A DNA stretch of 64,000 nucleotides from Diaminobutyricibacter sp. McL0608 (GTDB taxonomy: Bacteria > Actinomycetota > Actinomycetes > Actinomycetales > Microbacteriaceae). The notes under the pieces were generated by a model. That model was not told the origin of the DNA, ran no database searches, and saw only the letters and a program-made list of their open reading frames with translations. The stretch is taken from the NCBI RefSeq assembly GCF_039613825.1, contig NZ_CP154826.1:3534001-3598000 (forward strand). Reading direction: 5' to 3'. The translations under genes and the position numbers were made by a program. The first letter of the stretch is position 1. Every line of letters starts with the position of its first letter. Below, piece by piece: positions 55,628 through 64,000 of the stretch.

Positions 55628-56479
55628 TCAGTCGTCGTCGCTCGCCCCCATCGTGCGGAGCGCCTCGCGAGCGGCGCTCGCCACATCGGCGGACGATGGT
55701 CGTGCTGCCGGGTCGCGGTCGGTCATCCTGCGAATCAGGCTCTGCCATTGCGTCGGCACGGTACTCGGTATGTCAGGATCCGCATCGAGTCGCTGTATCG
55801 CGGATGCGACTGCCGATCCGGGAAAAGCGCGCGCCCCGGTGAAGCATTCGAGGAGCACGAGCCCCAGCGAGTAGATGTCCGACGCCGGAGTGAGTGGTTT
55901 GTTCAGGGCCTGTTCGGGGCTGAGATAGGCGGCGGTTCCCATAGTGCGATCGACCTCTTGCGGTGTGAAGGAATCGATCGCGATGCCGAAATCGGTGAGC
56001 TGCGCTCGAGGGCGGGAGAACCGCGTGCCGTAGTCGACGAGCATGATGTTGGACGGGGTGACGTCGCGATGGATGACGCCCCGGGTGTGCACGTACTCGA
56101 GCGCTTCCGCGACCTCGAACCCGACCTCGCCGATGCGACGCGTCGACATGGTGCGGTTCTCCATGCCGGTCCGCAGAGTATCGCCGTCGACCAGCTCCAT
56201 GACCAAGAACGGCCGCGGGTCGTCAGGTGTCGAGTGATCGACACCCGCGTCGAGGATCGAGACGACACCGTGATGCCGGAGACTCGCGAGGACACGCAGT
56301 TCGGCCCGGAAACGGGCCTCGTACTCGTCGCGGCCCGACGCGAACAGCTTGAGTGCGACCTCGCGGCTGAGGTTCTCATCGGTGGCCAGGAAGACCAGCG
56401 AGGACCCACCACGAGCCAGGAGCCGTTGGGGCCGGTAGCGGTCAAGCAACAAGGGTGCGTCGATCTGCTGCCGGCTCAT
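55628..56479 (-). CDS. Serine/threonine protein kinase (kinase domain only)
   Basis: A 283-residue Hanks-type kinase without membrane helix or PASTA repeats, so cytoplasmic. The P-loop is LLARGGSSLVFLA, the ATP lysine is Lys44 in VALKLF, the catalytic loop is HRDVTPSNIML, and DFGIA and MGTAAYLSPEQ follow. APE is replaced by SPE, as is common in bacterial kinases. ATG 56479 follows GAGGCGG. It is divergent from the DUF1206 protein and close to the DUF7882-like genes; targets are unknown. Confidence 0.92.
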   Translation of the reverse strand: MSRQQIDAPLLLDRYRPQRLLARGGSSLVFLATDENLSREVALKLFASGRDEYEARFRAELRVLASLRHHGVVSILDAGVDHSTPDDPRPFLVMELVDGDTLRTGMENRTMSTRRIGEVGFEVAEALEYVHTRGVIHRDVTPSNIMLVDYGTRFSRPRAQLTDFGIAIDSFTPQEVDRTMGTAAYLSPEQALNKPLTPASDIYSLGLVLLECFTGARAFPGSAVASAIQRLDADPDIPSTVPTQWQSLIRRMTDRDPAARPSSADVASAAREALRTMGASDDD

Positions 56480-56680
56480 GCCACCGCCTCTCCGAGCACA
56501 AGCAGGTCGCGGGTCGCCCTGGTGTTCTATTCTCATACACCTGTTTCGGCCCGGAGACCAGCCCATCCGTGTGGTCGCACGCAACGCATACGCTGGTGCC
56601 CGCGCCTCGCATTGTGCGGAGCCTGATTGAACCCGAATTAGCCGATGACGCGTCCTCTGGCCGCGCATGGTTGGAGAATC

Positions 56681-57496
56681 ATGGACACGAGTGCGAACGC
56701 CGCAACGGCGGCGGCACGAGCAACAGTCAACAATCCCGGCCTGCGGTTGCTCGCACGGATCGGCTACGTGGCCTCGGGCGTTCTGCACGCTTTGATCGGG
56801 CTGCTCGCGATCGCAGTAGCGCGCGGCGCTGCCGGCACGGAGGCGGACCAATCCGGTGCGTTGGCTCAGGTGGCCCAGACCCCTGGCGGCGTCTTCGTTC
56901 TGTGGCTACTGGTGATCGGATTGGCTGCCCTGGGCCTCTGGCTGGTCGTGAGCGCCTTCTTATCCCGCATGGGTGACCCGAAGAAACGAGTGGCGCACTT
57001 CGTCAACAACTTCGTGAAGGGCATCGCCTATATTGCCCTGTCCTTGACAGCGCTGGTCTTCGCGCTCGGCGGCTCGACCAGCAGCGCGTCGAGCACCGGC
57101 GACCTCAGCGCCCGCCTGATGTCCTCCCCTGGTGGAATATTCGCTATCGCAGCAATCGGCGTCGCCATCGTCGGCGTCGGCGCCTACTTCCTCGTCAAAG
57201 GCATCGGCCGTGGGTTCAAGAAAGACATCACGGTCCCTCAGGGCAGGGCAGGCAGAGTCGTCGTCGTCCTGGGAATCTTCGGCTACGTCGCAAAGGGCAT
57301 CGCTCTGGGAGTGGTTGGAATTCTCTTCGTCGTCGCAGCAGCGAGCGCGAATCCGGCCAAGGCGGACGGCCTCGATGCCGGATTGAAGACTCTCGCGGCC
57401 CTGCCATACGGCTTCGCGATTCTGATCGTGGTCGGCGTCGGCCTCATCGCCTACGGGGCGTACTGCATCGTCCGCGCCCGATTCGCGCATCTCTGA
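56681..57496 (+). CDS. DUF1206 membrane protein
   Basis: A 271-residue integral membrane protein with six helices in three similar two-helix repeats of about 85 residues. Each repeat opens with a GYVASGVLHALIGLLAI-like helix: ARIGYVASGVLHALIG, VNNFVKGIAYIALS and GIFGYVAKGIALGVVG. Family DUF1206 has no established function. GGAGA at 56672-56676 supports ATG 56681. It precedes the lipid-kinase-like gene by 53 bases. Confidence 0.9.
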   Translation: MDTSANAATAAARATVNNPGLRLLARIGYVASGVLHALIGLLAIAVARGAAGTEADQSGALAQVAQTPGGVFVLWLLVIGLAALGLWLVVSAFLSRMGDPKKRVAHFVNNFVKGIAYIALSLTALVFALGGSTSSASSTGDLSARLMSSPGGIFAIAAIGVAIVGVGAYFLVKGIGRGFKKDITVPQGRAGRVVVVLGIFGYVAKGIALGVVGILFVVAAASANPAKADGLDAGLKTLAALPYGFAILIVVGVGLIAYGAYCIVRARFAHL

Positions 57497-57549
57497 GCCC
57501 ACGATAAGCAGCCTGGTCGATTGCCACGCGATTACAGATAAGAGGTAGC

Positions 57550-58527
57550 GTGCCCACATCCAACCCCCAGCCTCGAGCGGCCGTCGTCTACAACCCGACA
57601 AAAGTGGACGAGGCCGAGATCAGACGGGCGATCGCCGACGAGCCCGGGTCGGCGGGATGGGCGCCGACCTTGTGGATTGCGACCACCGAGGACGATCCCG
57701 GATCAGGTCAGACGAAGCGCGCGCTGGCCGAGGGTGCCTCTGTCGTGCTGGCGGCGGGCGGCGATGGCACCGTGCGCGCTGTGGTCGAAGCTCTGGCCGA
57801 CACCGACGTTCCCTTGGCGATCCTGCCCGCCGGCACGGGCAACCTGCTCGCCCGGAACCTGGATCTGACCATCGACGATTTGGCCGAGTCCGTACGAATC
57901 GCCTTCACGGGCGCGGATCGGCGCATCGATGTCGTCCGTATCGATATCCGCCGAGAGGACAACGCGATCACCCACCATGCCTTCGTCGTCATGGCCGGCC
58001 TGGGACTCGACGCCAAGATGCTGGCCAAGACCGACGAGGAGTTGAAGGCGCGAGTCGGATGGCTCGCCTACGCCCAGGCGATCATCCGCGCCTTGCGCGA
58101 TTCGCACCAGCTCCGGCTCCGGTACTCGCTCGACGGTGACAAGCAACAAGCCGTCCGTGCGCACACACTCATCGTCGGGAACTGCGGAACCCTGACCGGA
58201 AACATCGTCCTTCTCCCCGATGCCGAAGTCGATGACGGACTCTTCGACCTTGTGATGATGCGACCGCAGGATCTCCTCGGCTGGCTTCAGATCGTCGGCA
58301 AAGTGTTCTGGGAGAACGGGGTGCTCCGCCGCACCGAGGTCGGGCGACTTTTCACAACGAAAGACGTCCACGCTCTCCGCTACCTCAGGGGCAAGGAGTT
58401 GCGCGTGCGCTTCAGCAAGCCGGAAGAGATCGAACTCGACGGGGACGGCCTCGGGTATGCGACCGCCATCAAGACGTGGATCGCGCCGGGCGCCCTCGCC
58501 GTGCGCCTGCCGAACCAGACATCCTGA
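57550..58527 (+). CDS. Diacylglycerol kinase family lipid kinase
   Basis: A 325-residue protein of the DAGK-catalytic superfamily (DgkB/YegS-like), starting at GTG 57550 after AGAGG. AAVVYNPTKVDE opens the N-domain, AAGGDGTVRAVVEAL carries the GGDGT nucleotide-binding motif, and LPAGTGNLLARNL follows. The C-domain includes LIVGNCGTLTGNIVLLPDAEVDDGLFDLVMM (split), with the conserved Asp-Asp-Gly. It phosphorylates a membrane lipid, diacylglycerol or a related alcohol. It probably shares a transcript with the DUF1206 gene. Confidence 0.9.
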   Translation: MPTSNPQPRAAVVYNPTKVDEAEIRRAIADEPGSAGWAPTLWIATTEDDPGSGQTKRALAEGASVVLAAGGDGTVRAVVEALADTDVPLAILPAGTGNLLARNLDLTIDDLAESVRIAFTGADRRIDVVRIDIRREDNAITHHAFVVMAGLGLDAKMLAKTDEELKARVGWLAYAQAIIRALRDSHQLRLRYSLDGDKQQAVRAHTLIVGNCGTLTGNIVLLPDAEVDDGLFDLVMMRPQDLLGWLQIVGKVFWENGVLRRTEVGRLFTTKDVHALRYLRGKELRVRFSKPEEIELDGDGLGYATAIKTWIAPGALAVRLPNQTS

Positions 58528-58589
58528 GTTCTGAACCGTTCAGTCGAGACCGGCGGCGATCACTCCGCGACGCCGACGACGGCGCCGGC

Positions 58590-59936
58590 TTACGGCTGGG
58601 ATCGTGCTGCCTCGTGCTCCCACCCATAGACGATCGCCTGGTCGCCGCCACCCCGTTTTGCGGCGTACATCGCCTGGTCTGCCAGCCGGATGAGGTGGTC
58701 GATCGACTGACCGGCAACATCAGCGTCGGTGATTGCGATGCCAACACTCGCGGTGATGTCCATCTCCGGGGGAAGGCCTACGAAAGGTTCGGCGATCGCT
58801 GCCCGGGCGCGGTCAGCGAGTTCGATCGCATCCGCTGTCCCTACGACGTGGAGCGCCGCGATGAATTCATCGCCGCCGTACCGCGCGATCGAGTCCTCCT
58901 GACGGAAGACGGTGCGCAGCCTGTCGGCGACTTCTTTGAGCACCGCATCGCCCGTTTCGTGTCCGAGGCGGTCGTTGACGTTCTTGAACCCGTCGAGGTC
59001 GACGAAGAGCACGGCGATCTGATCCGCGGGCGTGTGTTGCGCCTGCTGGAGGTTCTCGTCGAAAAGGCGCCTGTTGGGCAGCCCGGTCACCTCGTCGAGC
59101 ATCGCCGCCCGGCGCAAGCGCGCCTCCAGCCTCAGCCGCACGAGGACCTGTCCGGCGAGCTGTGCCAGCGCTTCGGCCAACGGCACGGCCTGGTCGTCGA
59201 AGGTTCGGTGCTGGTCGAAGTAGCAGACGAATGCGCCGAACGGGGTCCCGTCTTCGATGATCGGCGCACCGATGACGGAGTACACGCCGGCCCGCCTGAA
59301 GATGTCTCCCAACCCGAGGCCGGGTACGACCGCGTCGGCCTCATCGGGTGTCTCCACCGTCACCACATATCCGAGTTGCACCGTCACCCTGGCGCGCGGC
59401 GGAGCGCTGTCGGGCCAGACGTCAGCCAGCCGGTTTTCGCCGGCGACGAGCGTGTAGTTTCCCGCCTCGCCGGTGTGCACGCTGCACGCGTTGGCGTTGA
59501 AGGCGCGACGGGCGGTCTCCGAGAGAAGCTCGCCGAGCTCCTCCTCTGATCGCGTGTTCGCGAATGCGACGGATGCGGAGAGCAGCAGTTGCAAGCGCTC
59601 GCTTTCCCGTCGACCGAGCGCGCGGGTCTGGTCTCCTACCGCTGAAAGCTCGGGATCGAACGCCACGATCGTGCGCCCTTCCGAGATTCGGACGGCACGG
59701 ATCACCACGGAACTCCGGGTCTCCTGGTACCCGTGGGTGGAGGAGGCGAGGCGGATGCCGCCGGGATTGCCGGTAGCGAGTGCCGCAGCAAGCTCGTCAT
59801 CGTCGACGCCGAGTACGTCCGCCAATGGCATTCCAACCAGCGTTCCGGTGCGCAGGCTAGCCCAGACTTCCAGCGCAAGGTTCGCGTCTTCGATGACGCG
59901 AGAGGGGTCGATGAGGGCGCGCGGGAATGGTTGCAT
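58590..59936 (-). CDS. Diguanylate cyclase with PAS-like and GAF sensor domains
   Basis: About 448 residues from ATG 59936 (GAGG upstream); GTG 59969 is an alternative. The N-terminal about 100 residues look PAS-like. A GAF domain spans about 110-270 (LLLSASVAFANTRSEEELGELL; SVIGAPIIEDGTPFGAFVCYF, split). The GGDEF domain follows, with DEVTGLPNRRLF and active-site GGDEF at residues 354-358 intact, so c-di-GMP synthesis is expected. No membrane helix is present. The adjacent EAL gene encodes the opposing activity. Confidence 0.92.
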   Translation of the reverse strand: MQPFPRALIDPSRVIEDANLALEVWASLRTGTLVGMPLADVLGVDDDELAAALATGNPGGIRLASSTHGYQETRSSVVIRAVRISEGRTIVAFDPELSAVGDQTRALGRRESERLQLLLSASVAFANTRSEEELGELLSETARRAFNANACSVHTGEAGNYTLVAGENRLADVWPDSAPPRARVTVQLGYVVTVETPDEADAVVPGLGLGDIFRRAGVYSVIGAPIIEDGTPFGAFVCYFDQHRTFDDQAVPLAEALAQLAGQVLVRLRLEARLRRAAMLDEVTGLPNRRLFDENLQQAQHTPADQIAVLFVDLDGFKNVNDRLGHETGDAVLKEVADRLRTVFRQEDSIARYGGDEFIAALHVVGTADAIELADRARAAIAEPFVGLPPEMDITASVGIAITDADVAGQSIDHLIRLADQAMYAAKRGGGDQAIVYGWEHEAARSQP

Positions 59937-60038
59937 CCGCGCGACCTCGTCGCGCAGGGTGGGCTTCACCTCTGTGGCTTCTCGTGGTGCATGTCTTGAG
60001 CGTGACGGTTGGGCGCGAAATCGTCAAGTTTGCAAGTA

Positions 60039-60836
60039 TTAGTGGTCCTGGTCGATTCGGCCATCAGAGACCAACATCACGTCCAGGTCGGCTTTGGTCG
60101 TCGGGCGTGACAGTAGGAATCCCTGCCCACGGTCGCAATCGAGCGCACGGACCCGCTCCAGCTGCTCGACGGTTTCAATGCCCTCCGCGACCAGGCGCAT
60201 CCCCCGCGCCTTGCCGAACTCGACCGCGCGGGCCAACTCTTCGCTGTCGTCGCCCACGGGTTCCTGCACGAGAGCCTGATCGATTTTCAGCTCGGTTGCC
60301 GGCAACGCGATGACTTGCTCGCGCGAGGAGTAAGCAGCGCCGAAGTCATCAACAGAGATGTTCACTCCGAGCTCGCTCAGGTCGCGGAGGGTGTCAGCCG
60401 CCTCCGGGACGTTTGCGAGCGGTGTGGACTCTGTCACTTCCAACGTCAGCAAGCGCGGAGAGAGGGAGAGATCCTTGAGCAGTCTGGCGACCGTGTCCAC
60501 GATCTTTCTGGAGCGGAGCTGGAGAATGGAGACGTTGACGGCGACCTCGATCTCGTGGCCCCGTTTCTGCCAGTCTCGGGCGGCGTCGCAGCCGATCCGC
60601 AACATCGCATCGCCGATCCGGTCGGCCAGACCCAGACGTTCCGCCATCGGGATGAACTCCGACGGCGAGATCACGCCGAAGTGAGGGTGGATCCAACGAC
60701 TCAACGCTTCCGCAGCAACTATCGCACCGGTCGCCAGAGAATACTGCGGCTGGAACAACGCGACGATCTCACCTCGTCCTGCGGCCCCCGGAAGGTCACG
60801 TTCCAACTGGGCGTAGTGCTCACCAGAACGCACCAT
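60039..60836 (-). CDS. EAL-domain c-di-GMP phosphodiesterase
   Basis: A 265-residue protein that is almost only an EAL domain. EAL itself is at residues 43-45 (AAEALSRW). LEVTESTPL, SVDDFGAAYSS, LKIDQALVQ and AEGIETVEQL keep the metal and catalytic residues, although DDFGTGYSS is altered to DDFGAAYSS. QGFLLSRP ends the domain. It is probably an active phosphodiesterase. It lies 103 bases upstream of the GGDEF gene on the same strand, forming a synthesis/degradation pair. Confidence 0.9.
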   Translation of the reverse strand: MVRSGEHYAQLERDLPGAAGRGEIVALFQPQYSLATGAIVAAEALSRWIHPHFGVISPSEFIPMAERLGLADRIGDAMLRIGCDAARDWQKRGHEIEVAVNVSILQLRSRKIVDTVARLLKDLSLSPRLLTLEVTESTPLANVPEAADTLRDLSELGVNISVDDFGAAYSSREQVIALPATELKIDQALVQEPVGDDSEELARAVEFGKARGMRLVAEGIETVEQLERVRALDCDRGQGFLLSRPTTKADLDVMLVSDGRIDQDH

Positions 60837-61032
60837 AAACCTCCCGCATCTATCCGTTTCGCCCAGTCTTGCGTAAAGTCCGGGACGGGCTGGGACCCTT
60901 GGCGAATCACGTCGGGTGGTATAAGGTGAGCGGTTTCGTGGCGTGACGAGAGCGGTGCGGATGCTCGCACAGCACCCGCACCTAATGGAATAGACGCCAT
61001 TTCGGTCGATTCCTTACGCGACGGCCTTAACC

Positions 61033-62109
61033 TCACGGTTCGCGAGTGAGCCGAGTGCGCAGCGCGCGACCGAGGTCCGCGTCGACGCGCGTCCAATACT
61101 CGAGAGCTCGCTCCCGAATCCCCGCGCTCCTGATTCCGGCGAGCGCGACCGCGACCGTCTCGCGGAATCGTGATCTCGCGTCATCCGAGAACACGTCACG
61201 ATAGAGCGTCCCCGCCTGACCGAAGTCGTCGTCTTCGGTGTGGAGGGAGGCCGCGCATTGCATCAGGGCACCGTCGGACTCCCAGCCGCCGGCGCCCGCT
61301 CGCGCCTCGTCCGCCATGGGACCAGCGAACGAGTTCGGGGCGTAGACGGGCGACGCAGCCGGCTTGTGGCTGTGCCGCGCCTGCCCGTCCTGCGTGTAGC
61401 CGTCCGCGGGCGAGAGCGGCCGGTTCACCGGCAGCTCGGCATAGTTGGTTCCGACTCTGTAGCGTTGCGCATCTGGGTACGCGAATACGCGAGCCATCAG
61501 CATCCTGTCCGGGCTGATGTCGATGCCGGGAACCAGGTTGGCCGGAGAGAAGGCCGCCTGTTCGATCTGCGTGAAGAAGTTCTCCGGGTTCTCGTTGAGG
61601 GTGTGGATGCCGACCTCGATGAGTGGGTAGTCGGCATGGGGCCAGACTTTCGTGAGGTCGAACGGATTGAATCGGTAGGTTTTCGCGTCCTCGTAGGGCA
61701 TCACCTGAACGAACATCCGCCACTTCGGGAAGTCGCATCGTTCGATCGCCTCGTACAGGTCGCGCCGGTAGAAGTCCGCATCGGTACCGGCGATCGCTTC
61801 AGCGAGTCCTCCATCGAGTTCTTCGTTTCCCTGTAGCGCGTGGAAATGGTACTTGACCCAGAATCGTTGGCCCGCAGCGTTGATCCATTGATACGTGTGC
61901 GAGCCGTATCCCGGCATGTGGCGCCAGGAACGCGGCAGCCCCCGGTCACCCATGAGATAGGCGACCTGGTGGGCGGACTCGGGTGACAGCGTCCAGAAGT
62001 CCCACTGCATGTCGGCGTCGCGGAGACCCGAGCCGGGCATCCGCTTCTGAGAGTGGATGAAGTCGGGAAATTTCATTCCGTCGCGGACGAAGAACACCGG
62101 GGTGCTCTC
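61033..62109 (-). pseudogene. Catalase gene lacking its 5' third
   Basis: About 354 residues of the C-terminal part of a monofunctional haem catalase are encoded, starting within the conserved [10 protein letters not shown] segment. The proximal haem-ligand region [14 protein letters not shown] is intact, as are [11 protein letters not shown] and [10 protein letters not shown]. The first about 125 residues, including the distal catalytic His and Asn, are missing, and a stop codon lies just upstream of FESTP. No in-frame start with a ribosome-binding site rescues it. The homology stops at about 62107-62117, where a truncated sortase gene begins on the other strand. It is therefore a broken gene in this sequence. 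Confidence 0.88.
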
Positions 62110-62392
62110 GAAGCTTCAGATCGGCGACGAGATCTACATCCAGACGAAAGCCGGCTGGTACACGTATGTCTTCAGGAATTTCCAGTTTGTCCAGCCCAAG
62201 GCCGTCGACGTGCTGCTGCCCGTTCCCGCCCATCAGCGGACCATTGCTCGGGACAGGCTGATCACCATCACGACCTGCAATCCGCCGTTCCACGCTGCGG
62301 AGCGACTGATCGCCTACGGATCGTTCCAGTCCTGGCAGCGACCCACCGACATCCCCGCACCGATCGCCTCGATCGTGAACGCGCAGAATTGA
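62108..62392 (+). pseudogene. Class E sortase gene lacking its 5' part
   Basis: About 94 C-terminal residues of a class E sortase, from [12 protein letters not shown] to the stop. The catalytic Cys is present in LITITTCNPPFH, and the Arg in ERLIAYG follows. The membrane anchor, the catalytic His and the first two-thirds are missing. Homology begins at about the 62105-62111 codons, directly abutting the truncated catalase. Sortase E cleaves LAxTG-type signals and attaches proteins to peptidoglycan. In this sequence the gene cannot be functional. Confidence 0.85.
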
Positions 62393-62412
62393 CCTGCGGA
62401 AACGGAGTCCCC

Positions 62413-62571
62413 ATGTACGGCGCATTCTGGCGCATCCTCCCCGGGCCCGCCTGGGTCCGGGTCCTCGCGATCATCGTTGTCGTCACGATCGTTCTCTTCT
62501 CATGCGTGACCTGGGTCTTCCCCTGGATCGACAGCATGCAGAGCGCCGGAGAGGGAACGGTGGGGCAATGA
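62413..62571 (+). CDS. Small membrane protein next to sortase
   Basis: A 52-residue protein from ATG 62413. MYGAFWRILPGPAWVRVL precedes one membrane helix (about residues 17-37), then WVFPWIDSM and a short tail. I recall similar small proteins following class E sortases in actinobacteria. Function is unknown. The stop overlaps the next gene's start (ATGA), indicating coupling to the lipoprotein gene. Confidence 0.8.
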   Translation: MYGAFWRILPGPAWVRVLAIIVVVTIVLFSCVTWVFPWIDSMQSAGEGTVGQ

Positions 62572-63014
62572 AGACGACCACGCTCATCGCCGTGCTCCTG
62601 GGAACCGGTTCCCTGATCGGGCTGGCGGGGTGCGCGGCTCCCGTCCCGGAAGAGCCCATTGCCACGCCGGCCTACTCCGCGAGCCCCGCGCCTACTCCGA
62701 CGAAGACTCCGCTCGGGGTCAAACACGCCCTTTTCGACGAGACCAACCTGCGCACCAGCAACACCTCCCCCACCGGGGCGGCCTTCCTGGCTGGGCTGGA
62801 GGCGGCGGGCTTCGCCGCCGACACGCTCGAAGTAACCACCGACGTGACGAGCGTCGGACTCAAGTCGCCCTCCATCCAGTTCGCAGCTCTCGTGGATTCG
62901 ACCTGTCTGATCGGCCAGTACGGGCCGAACGGCACCGGCTACCGCAGCATCACGGCCGCGCCGATCTCGACCGGCCGCTGCCTCATCGGTGCGCCTGGCG
63001 GTCCATCGGCCTGA
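62568..63014 (+). CDS. DUF6993-like lipoprotein
   Basis: A 148-residue protein. The signal MKTTTLIAVLLGTGSLIG ends in lipobox LAGC, followed by a Pro/Thr-rich linker. The C-terminal domain contains NLRTSNTSPTGAAFLAGLEA, LEVTTDVTSVGL, SIQFAALVDSTCLIGQYGP and GRCLIGAPGG, which I recognise as DUF6993-like (number from memory). Two cysteines in the domain may form a disulfide. It is anchored outside the membrane. It is translationally coupled to the small membrane protein. Confidence 0.82.
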   Translation: MKTTTLIAVLLGTGSLIGLAGCAAPVPEEPIATPAYSASPAPTPTKTPLGVKHALFDETNLRTSNTSPTGAAFLAGLEAAGFAADTLEVTTDVTSVGLKSPSIQFAALVDSTCLIGQYGPNGTGYRSITAAPISTGRCLIGAPGGPSA

Positions 63015-63161
63015 AACCGCATACAAGCTCATTGATCCGTTTCGCGTTATGAAACGCGCTTGCCAATGTCCATTCGGGTAGAACGCTGCATTCGGTGACC
63101 TCATCGGCAATCGGGCCGAGGTGTCCCCGTGCGCTCTGGCGTTCCCGACCGGAGGCAAGAA

Positions 63162-64000
63162 ATGAACGACAGTACGAGGTCAGCCCTCGCCCATCCACGC
63201 CGGCGAACATCGCACGGGAGGCAGATGATCGGCGCTGTCACGGCGGTGGCCCTAACGCTCGCGACAGCGCTTGCCGGCGCCATCCCGGCATCTGCTGCCA
63301 CGGGTTCGGTCACGACAGGGATGATCACCCTTGACGGCTCCAGCCCGATCAAGTCGATCGCAGTCAACGCTGAACTGCGGTCACAGCTCAACTCATCCGA
63401 CCCGTCGCTCGGGTTCGCGTACTTCAATGGAGAACAGGGTGGGGCGTCCGGCACAGCTGTCTGGGCCGTCCTGCCCGACAACACTTTGACGGTCACCACG
63501 AATGCCGTCCAGACGTTCGGGGGGACGGGCACGCCGGCAGATCCATTCTGGATTCAGACGACGCGGACAGGGGACAGTGCCGCGGTCACCAAGCGCGATT
63601 CCTATGTCCTCGGCGATGACTTCGTGAAGACGGAACTGAGCTATGCGAACCTTTCGGCGACATCGGCGAATGTCGCCTTGAACTCGTATGCCGACTGCAT
63701 GCTGAGCGGATCGGACGTGGGGGTGAGCGAAGTCGTCGAGGGGAGGGCTTCGTGCAAGGCGACGGCCACCGGTCCGTACATCTCGTTCGTGTCGGCTGAA
63801 CCGGATGCGACCTTCGCGGCCGGCCAATACACCGACGTGGCCCAACGTGCGGTGGCCTACGCACCGCTTCCGAACGGTTGCGTCCCCGTCACTGCATGCA
63901 CCGATCCGTTCGACAACGGCATGGCCGTATCTTTCCGCGTTTCGGCTGCGCCTGGCGAGACCGTGACGAAGACGTACTACTCCACCTACTCGGCAACCCT
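63162..64000 (+). CDS. Exported surface protein, cut by the window edge
   Basis: An open frame from ATG 63162 (GGAGG at 63151-63155) runs to the end of the window, about 279 residues. A basic N-terminus (HPRRRTSHGRQ) is followed by a hydrophobic signal with AIPASAATGS as the likely cleavage region. The mature part is Thr/Ser/Ala-rich and beta-prone (TLDGSSPIKSIAVNAEL, NTLTVTTNAVQTFGG). Four cysteines lie in two pairs (DCMLS/SCKAT and GCVPV/ACTDP). No catalytic motif is visible. Proximity to a sortase gene suggests wall anchoring, but the C-terminus is outside the window. Confidence 0.8.
   Translation, partial: MNDSTRSALAHPRRRTSHGRQMIGAVTAVALTLATALAGAIPASAATGSVTTGMITLDGSSPIKSIAVNAELRSQLNSSDPSLGFAYFNGEQGGASGTAVWAVLPDNTLTVTTNAVQTFGGTGTPADPFWIQTTRTGDSAAVTKRDSYVLGDDFVKTELSYANLSATSANVALNSYADCMLSGSDVGVSEVVEGRASCKATATGPYISFVSAEPDATFAAGQYTDVAQRAVAYAPLPNGCVPVTACTDPFDNGMAVSFRVSAAPGETVTKTYYSTYSAT

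Noticed and set aside
60719-61096. 125-codon minus-strand frame between catalase and EAL genes
   Set aside because: It overlaps the EAL gene start, has no domain and no ribosome-binding site.
62057-62392. Reading the sortase remnant as a complete gene from ATG 62057
   Set aside because: The first 17 codons are antisense to the conserved catalase segment; sortase homology begins only near 62108 and the catalytic His is missing.

Overview
The window is high-GC chromosomal DNA from an actinobacterium, most likely of the family Microbacteriaceae (Leifsonia/Cryobacterium-like). The evidence is very strong G/C third-position bias, frequent GGATGC/GCATCC words, GTG and TTG starts, HspR/HAIR heat-shock control, a SipW-type secretion cassette, and lineage-typical families (DUF6421-like, DUF6993-like, DUF7882-like, DUF1206). 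No rRNA, tRNA, CRISPR array, integrase or intact insertion sequence was recognised.

Layout, left part. 1-3852: a 3'-truncated AlkD-type DNA glycosylase gene, then a DUF6421-like / SDR / threonine-aldolase cluster. 3853-5763: a repeat-bearing spacer and a three-gene cassette (small exported protein, SipW-type signal peptidase, second small exported protein). 5867-9449: Pro/Thr-rich membrane protein, GNAT acetyltransferase, nitroreductase, zinc alcohol dehydrogenase. 9676-13970: efeO-efeB haem/iron genes and a secreted phosphoesterase. 14114-16327: clpB lacking the N-domain, under a HAIR-like site. 17143-26478: carboxylesterase, then a TetR regulator divergent from an amidohydrolase plus oligopeptide ABC transporter operon whose fused ATPase gene carries a frameshift. 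26545-27675: RsmC/RlmG-like methyltransferase. 27775-32948: GH3 beta-glucosidase and MFS transporter divergent from a LacI regulator with two matching operators. 33240-35464: tdh-kbl threonine degradation.

Layout, right part. 35626-39706: dnaK-grpE-dnaJ-hspR with two HAIR sites. 39950-45359: an SsuABC/NMT1-type transporter divergent from a CitA/DcuS-type two-component system. 45465-49252: MFS transporter, DHFR-like protein, and a divergent pair of MarR regulators with Gly/His-rich inserts around a twin operator. 49332-52107: idi, a beta-barrel hypothetical, dcd, an SPFH protein. 52166-54506: ppk2 with two PAP2 phosphatases. 54590-55522: three small genes including two paralogues. 55628-58527: Ser/Thr kinase, DUF1206 membrane protein, diacylglycerol-kinase-like protein. 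58590-60836: GGDEF and EAL proteins. 61033-64000: a catalase gene and a class E sortase gene, both missing their 5' ends and meeting head-to-head near 62110, then a small membrane protein, a DUF6993-like lipoprotein and the start of an exported surface protein.

Functional themes are proteostasis (clpB and dnaK operon sharing HspR sites), threonine/glycine catabolism (aldolase and tdh-kbl), regulated uptake (peptide, beta-glucoside and NMT1-type substrates, each with a dedicated regulator), polyphosphate and lipid phosphate metabolism, and cell-surface export. The most unusual observations are the truncated catalase/sortase junction, the divergent His-rich MarR pair, the SipW cassette behind a duplicated promoter-like element, the frameshifted ABC ATPase, and several well-formed operators. 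All statements come from reading the sequence and family knowledge; no database search was run.
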